The notes beneath the pieces are model-generated. The model searched no databases and was not told the DNA's origin. It worked only from the letters and a program-made list of their open reading frames with translations. A stretch of 64,000 nt of DNA from Arthrobacter_H sp030452125 (GTDB lineage: Bacteria; Actinomycetota; Actinomycetes; Actinomycetales; Micrococcaceae). Below are positions 61,110-64,000 of this stretch, one piece after another; position 1 is the stretch's first letter; every line of letters begins with the position of its first letter. Made by a program: the position numbers and the translations under genes. Location of the stretch: NCBI GenBank assembly GCA_052379645.1, contig JBQSYU010000003.1; one strand, given 5' to 3'.

Positions 61110-62516
61110 CTACTGCATGGACTCGAGTTCGCGGCCCTTGGTTTCGGTGACGAACTTGAAGACGAAGAAGAAGGACAACAGGGCAAAGAGCGCGTACAGC
61201 CCGTAGGCGAAGACCAATCCGGCCTCGGCCAGCGACGGGAAGGTGGTGGTGACCAGGAAGTTGGCCAGCCATTGGGCGGCTGCGGCCACCGAGAGGGCCA
61301 CGGCACGCATCTTATTGGAGAACATCTCACCCAGCAGCACCCAGACCACCGGCCCCCACGTCGCGCCGAAGGCGACGACGAACACGTTGGCGGCGATCAG
61401 CGCGATCACGCCCCAGGGCTGCGGCAGCGACACGTCGTCGCCGGTGCCCATCGCCTGGCTGAAGGCGACGGCCATCAGGCCCAGGGCGACGGTCATGCCG
61501 GCTGAACCAGCCAACAGCAGGGGCTTGCGGCCCACCTTGTCGACCAGCAGGATGGCGACCACGGTCACCAGGATATTGGTGACCGAGGTGATGACGGTGA
61601 TCGTGAACGAGTTTTCCTCGGTGAAACCGACGGACTTCCACAGGCTGGTGGAGTAGTAGAAGATGACGTTGATGCCCACGAACTGCTGGAAGACCGAGAG
61701 CAGGATGCCCACCCAGACGATCGGCAGCAGCCAGCCCTTGCCTCCCACGAGGTTGCGCAGGCCCTGGTTCTTCTCGGTGCTGATGGTGGACTTGATCGAG
61801 GCGATCTTCTCGTCGACCTCGTCCCGGCTTTTCAAACCGACGACCTCATGCAGGACCTTGGCGGCCCGGGCCAGCTGGCCGCGGGCCACGAGGTAGCGCG
61901 GGGACTCGGGGATCTGCCAGGCCAGTGCCCCGTAGAGGACTGCCGGGATGATCTCGGTCAGGAACATCCAGCGCCAGGCTTCGATACCCAGCCAGCTCAC
62001 TTCGGAGGCGCCTCCTGAGGTCGCCGCGATGAAGGCGTCGGCGAGCAGGGCGACGAAGATGCCCAGCACGATCGCCATTTGCTGCAGGGAGGCCAGCTTG
62101 CCGCGACTGTGCGCGGGGGCGACCTCGGCGATGTAGGCCGGGGCCAGGACCGAGGCCATGCCCACGCCCACACCGCCGATGGTGCGCCAGATGATCAGAT
62201 CCACCGGGCCAAAGGCAAAACCGGAGCCCAGGGCGGAGATCGTGAACAAGACGGCCGCGACCAGCATCGCCCGCACCCGGCCCTGCTTATCGGCGAAGGG
62301 TCCGGCGAACCAGGCGCCGACCATGGCGCCCAGGAGTGCGCAGGAGACGGTGAATCCCAAAAGGACCCCGCTGAGGGCGAATTGTTCCCCGATGGCGTCG
62401 ACGGCACCGTTGATCACGGCACTGTCGAATCCGAAGAGGAATCCGCCCAATGCGGCGACAATGGAAACCATCACCACTTTTGTGGGGGTCGAGTCATGTT
62501 CTGTTGAGACGCTCAT
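61110..62516 (-). CDS. Sugar porter MFS transporter (GlcP/XylE family)
   Basis: 468 residues, 12 transmembrane helices. Landmarks of the sugar porter family: GGFLFGFDSAVINGAVDAIG, the GxxxD-R/K-x-GR repeat in FADKQGRVRAM and VDKVGRKPLLL, WRTIGGVGVGMASVLAPAYI, PESPRYLVARGQ, QQFVGINVIFYYS and ETKGRELE at the end. Imports glucose, xylose or galactose with protons. The ATG at 62516 is 7 bp after TACGAT on the minus strand, so leaderless. Confidence 0.92.
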   Translation of the reverse strand: MSVSTEHDSTPTKVVMVSIVAALGGFLFGFDSAVINGAVDAIGEQFALSGVLLGFTVSCALLGAMVGAWFAGPFADKQGRVRAMLVAAVLFTISALGSGFAFGPVDLIIWRTIGGVGVGMASVLAPAYIAEVAPAHSRGKLASLQQMAIVLGIFVALLADAFIAATSGGASEVSWLGIEAWRWMFLTEIIPAVLYGALAWQIPESPRYLVARGQLARAAKVLHEVVGLKSRDEVDEKIASIKSTISTEKNQGLRNLVGGKGWLLPIVWVGILLSVFQQFVGINVIFYYSTSLWKSVGFTEENSFTITVITSVTNILVTVVAILLVDKVGRKPLLLAGSAGMTVALGLMAVAFSQAMGTGDDVSLPQPWGVIALIAANVFVVAFGATWGPVVWVLLGEMFSNKMRAVALSVAAAAQWLANFLVTTTFPSLAEAGLVFAYGLYALFALLSFFFVFKFVTETKGRELESMQ

Positions 62517-62707
62517 GCCCGCAATCGTACGCCTTTGCGCCCCTGCCGGGCAGAGGCTGGCGGGGGCACGGAAACGCCGCGAAACATGAACTTGATCACC
62601 CCCCGACCCCGGGCCCCATCGCCGGTCGGAATGCGTCTTCCCCGCGCCCACCGAGCCGGGCGGAAACCGGGCATCGATCGCCTCCGCGACAGCTTCAGAG
62701 ATCGCCA

Positions 62708-62739
62708 TGAATCGCAATTCATGATTGATTGTCAATCAA
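62708..62739. promoter_or_regulatory. Two palindromes before the XRE-TetR gene
   Basis: TGAATCGCAATTCA (62708-62721, five-base arms) and the perfect TTGATTGTCAATCAA (62725-62739). They stand just upstream of the -35 box and are likely sites for the dual-HTH regulator. The sugar transporter's start is about 200 bp to the left. Confidence 0.6.
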
Positions 62740-62744
62740 CTCAC

Positions 62745-62774
62745 TTGCCATGTTCGCAAGTCCTGTTCTACTGT
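62745..62774 (+). promoter_or_regulatory. Promoter of the XRE-TetR / BKACE operon (leaderless)
   Basis: TTGCCA-18-TACTGT, ending 7 bp before the ATG at 62782; no ribosome site is present. Confidence 0.65.
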
Positions 62775-62781
62775 TGGCCCC

Positions 62782-63666
62782 ATGCCAACCGCCGAATCCT
62801 CCGCCGACACACTCGCAGACCGTGCCCGGCGGGCCATCCACGACTCGGGACTGGCCCAACGTGACGTCGCCGCCCTCATCGGCATCGACGAGACCAAACT
62901 GTCCAAATCACTCAAGGGCATCCGACGCTTCAATCCCGAGGAACTGACCCTGCTGGCCACCAATACCGGCGTGACCGCCAATTGGCTGCTCTCCGGCTCC
63001 GACTCCACGGCAGGAGCCTCGGTGGCCCCCTCCTCGGGCATCCTGCCCACCCGGCACCGCGAAGACACCACCTCGGCCCGCAAGCGCCGGCTGATCATCG
63101 AACAGTCCTGGTGGCTCTTCGCCGAAATGGGCCACGCCAACGTCAGGATCTCCGATATCGCCCGGGAAACAGGCATGTCCCCGGCTTCGGTGCACTACTA
63201 CTTCCCGACGAAGCTGGAGATCTTCGCCGAGGCGCTGCGCTACTCGGTCAAGCTGGCCTTCGACCGCCAGGTCACTGAGTTGCACGCCATCCCGGATCCG
63301 GTCCAGCGGCTCAAGCAATTGATCCGCCTCCAGCTCCCCGAAGGGGTGGCCGGACGGGCCGAATGGTCGATCTGGCTGCAGACCTGGGGACAGGCCGCCG
63401 TGGACCCGAGCCAACGAGACAACCATTCACATGGCTACGAACGCTGGCGCCAAACCGTGGAAGGCATCATCGCCGACGGCCAACGCAGCGGGGTGTTCCG
63501 CTCCATCGACGCCGCCGATCTGACCTTGGACATCACCAGCCTGATGGACGGCCTGGGCATCAAGGTCCTGACCGGCATGCTGACCACCGTTCAGATGCAA
63601 GAGCACATCGAAAATTTCATTGACCGCACCATCGTCACCCCCGAGGAGTCATCCCATGAATCGTAA
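62782..63666 (+). CDS. Dual DNA-binding regulator: XRE-like HTH fused to a TetR protein
   Basis: 294 residues. Residues about 8-75 form a Cro/C1-type helix-turn-helix (GLAQRDVAALIGIDETKLSK, FNPEELTLLATNTGVTANWLL). A 20-residue linker follows. Residues about 93-294 are a complete TetR protein with its own helix-turn-helix (VRISDIARETGMSPASVHYYF, FPTKLEIF) and a ligand-binding domain. Both halves look functional. The last 11 bp overlap the next gene, so it probably controls BKACE metabolism. Confidence 0.85.
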   Translation: MPTAESSADTLADRARRAIHDSGLAQRDVAALIGIDETKLSKSLKGIRRFNPEELTLLATNTGVTANWLLSGSDSTAGASVAPSSGILPTRHREDTTSARKRRLIIEQSWWLFAEMGHANVRISDIARETGMSPASVHYYFPTKLEIFAEALRYSVKLAFDRQVTELHAIPDPVQRLKQLIRLQLPEGVAGRAEWSIWLQTWGQAAVDPSQRDNHSHGYERWRQTVEGIIADGQRSGVFRSIDAADLTLDITSLMDGLGIKVLTGMLTTVQMQEHIENFIDRTIVTPEESSHES

Positions 63667-64000
63667 AGTCATCGTCACCTGCGCCCTGACCGGCGCCGGG
63701 GACACCACGTCCAAGAGCGAATTCGTTCCCGTCACCCCGGATGAGATTGCCGCCGATGCCATTGCCGCGGCCCGGGCCGGCGCCTCGGTCGTCCACATCC
63801 ACGTGAGGGATCCCGAAACCAAGCAGGGCTCGCGCGATACCGAGCTCTACCGCGAGGTCGTGCGCCAGATCAAGGAATCGGACGTCGATCCGGTCATCAA
63901 CCTCACCGCCGGCATGGGCGGGGACCTGGTGGTCGACCCCTCCGAGCCGACGGCCCAGTTGCCGGGCACCGATCTGGTCTCGGGGCTGGAGCGGCTGACC
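63656..64000 (+). CDS. BKACE-family (3-keto-5-aminohexanoate cleavage type) enzyme, 5' part
   Basis: Cut by the window end (115 codons visible). RKVIVTCALTGAGDTTSKSE, VPVTPDEIAADAIAAARAGA, VVHIHVRDPETKQGSRDTEL and PVINLTAGMGGD are the N-terminal signature of BKACE enzymes, which cleave beta-keto acids with acetyl-CoA. TAGMGGD and GSRDTELY fit the dehydrocarnitine (3-dehydrocarnitine) cleavage branch, so carnitine catabolism is a possible pathway. Ribosome site GAGGAG. Overlaps the regulator stop. Confidence 0.85.
   Translation, partial: MNRKVIVTCALTGAGDTTSKSEFVPVTPDEIAADAIAAARAGASVVHIHVRDPETKQGSRDTELYREVVRQIKESDVDPVINLTAGMGGDLVVDPSEPTAQLPGTDLVSGLERLT

Noticed and set aside
1..64000. CRISPR array or prophage
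   Set aside because: No regularly spaced direct repeats and no phage structural, integrase or lysis genes were seen.

Overview
The window is high-GC DNA from an actinobacterium, most likely a Micrococcales member close to the Micrococcaceae (Arthrobacter-like). Support comes from strong G/C bias at third codon positions, gene orders shared with Mycobacterium (the bkd/acc leucine cluster; dxr-rip1-ispG-GNAT), a resuscitation-promoting factor, a DUF222/HNH protein, and many genes that begin 6-7 nt after a TANNNT -10 box with no ribosome site (leaderless transcripts).

Layout. 0.07-12.27 kb: a serine/glycine repeat small protein, an Lrp-type regulator, the branched-chain keto-acid dehydrogenase genes bkdABC, a GNAT, a BkaR-like TetR with two operator copies, and accD1-accA1-acyl-CoA dehydrogenase-maoC-citE. 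Together these read as a near-complete leucine catabolic route (keto-isocaproate to acetyl-CoA plus acetoacetate). 12.28-24.8 kb: an accessory island. It opens 8 bp after citE with a Tn402/Tn5053-like terminal repeat and carries two serine recombinases and a tniA/tniB transposition pair. It then holds an AT-richer four-gene operon (membrane thioredoxin, Tat-exported 12-cysteine protein, small unknown protein, MauE-like membrane protein), a Bcr/CflA exporter with a TetR and a perfect operator, phosphotransferases (one frameshifted), a VOC protein and about 1.2 kb of gene-poor DNA.

24.8-36.8 kb: ohrR-ohr, then isoprenoid/housekeeping genes (dxr, site-2 protease, ispG, proS) with three unknown or lipoprotein genes and a TSUP exporter. 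36.9-48.9 kb: DUF222/HNH protein, UvrA-like ABC ATPase, FdhF/YdeP molybdopterin oxidoreductase, small membrane proteins, yqeY, tag, a crcB pair, a DUF2945 protein, an aminotransferase and a lipoprotein. 48.97-51.94 kb: a compact type III polyketide synthase/methyltransferase/flavin monooxygenase operon. 52.6-55.6 kb: kynA-kynU-paaX-like operon (tryptophan to anthranilate, without a formamidase). 55.7-62.5 kb: PEP mutase-like enzyme, Rpf/LysM factor, SRPBCC-epimerase fusion, M50-like membrane protease, SGNH hydrolase, sugar MFS. 62.7-64 kb: an unusual XRE-TetR fusion regulator translationally overlapping a BKACE-family gene cut by the window end.

The most interesting candidate system is the 16.0-17.9 kb operon: its parts imitate the maturation machinery of methylamine dehydrogenase light chain (a MauD-like oxidoreductase plus MauE) but serve a different 12-Cys exported protein that lacks the tryptophan pair needed for a TTQ cofactor. 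All names rest on reading protein sequence and motifs by eye; no database search was run.
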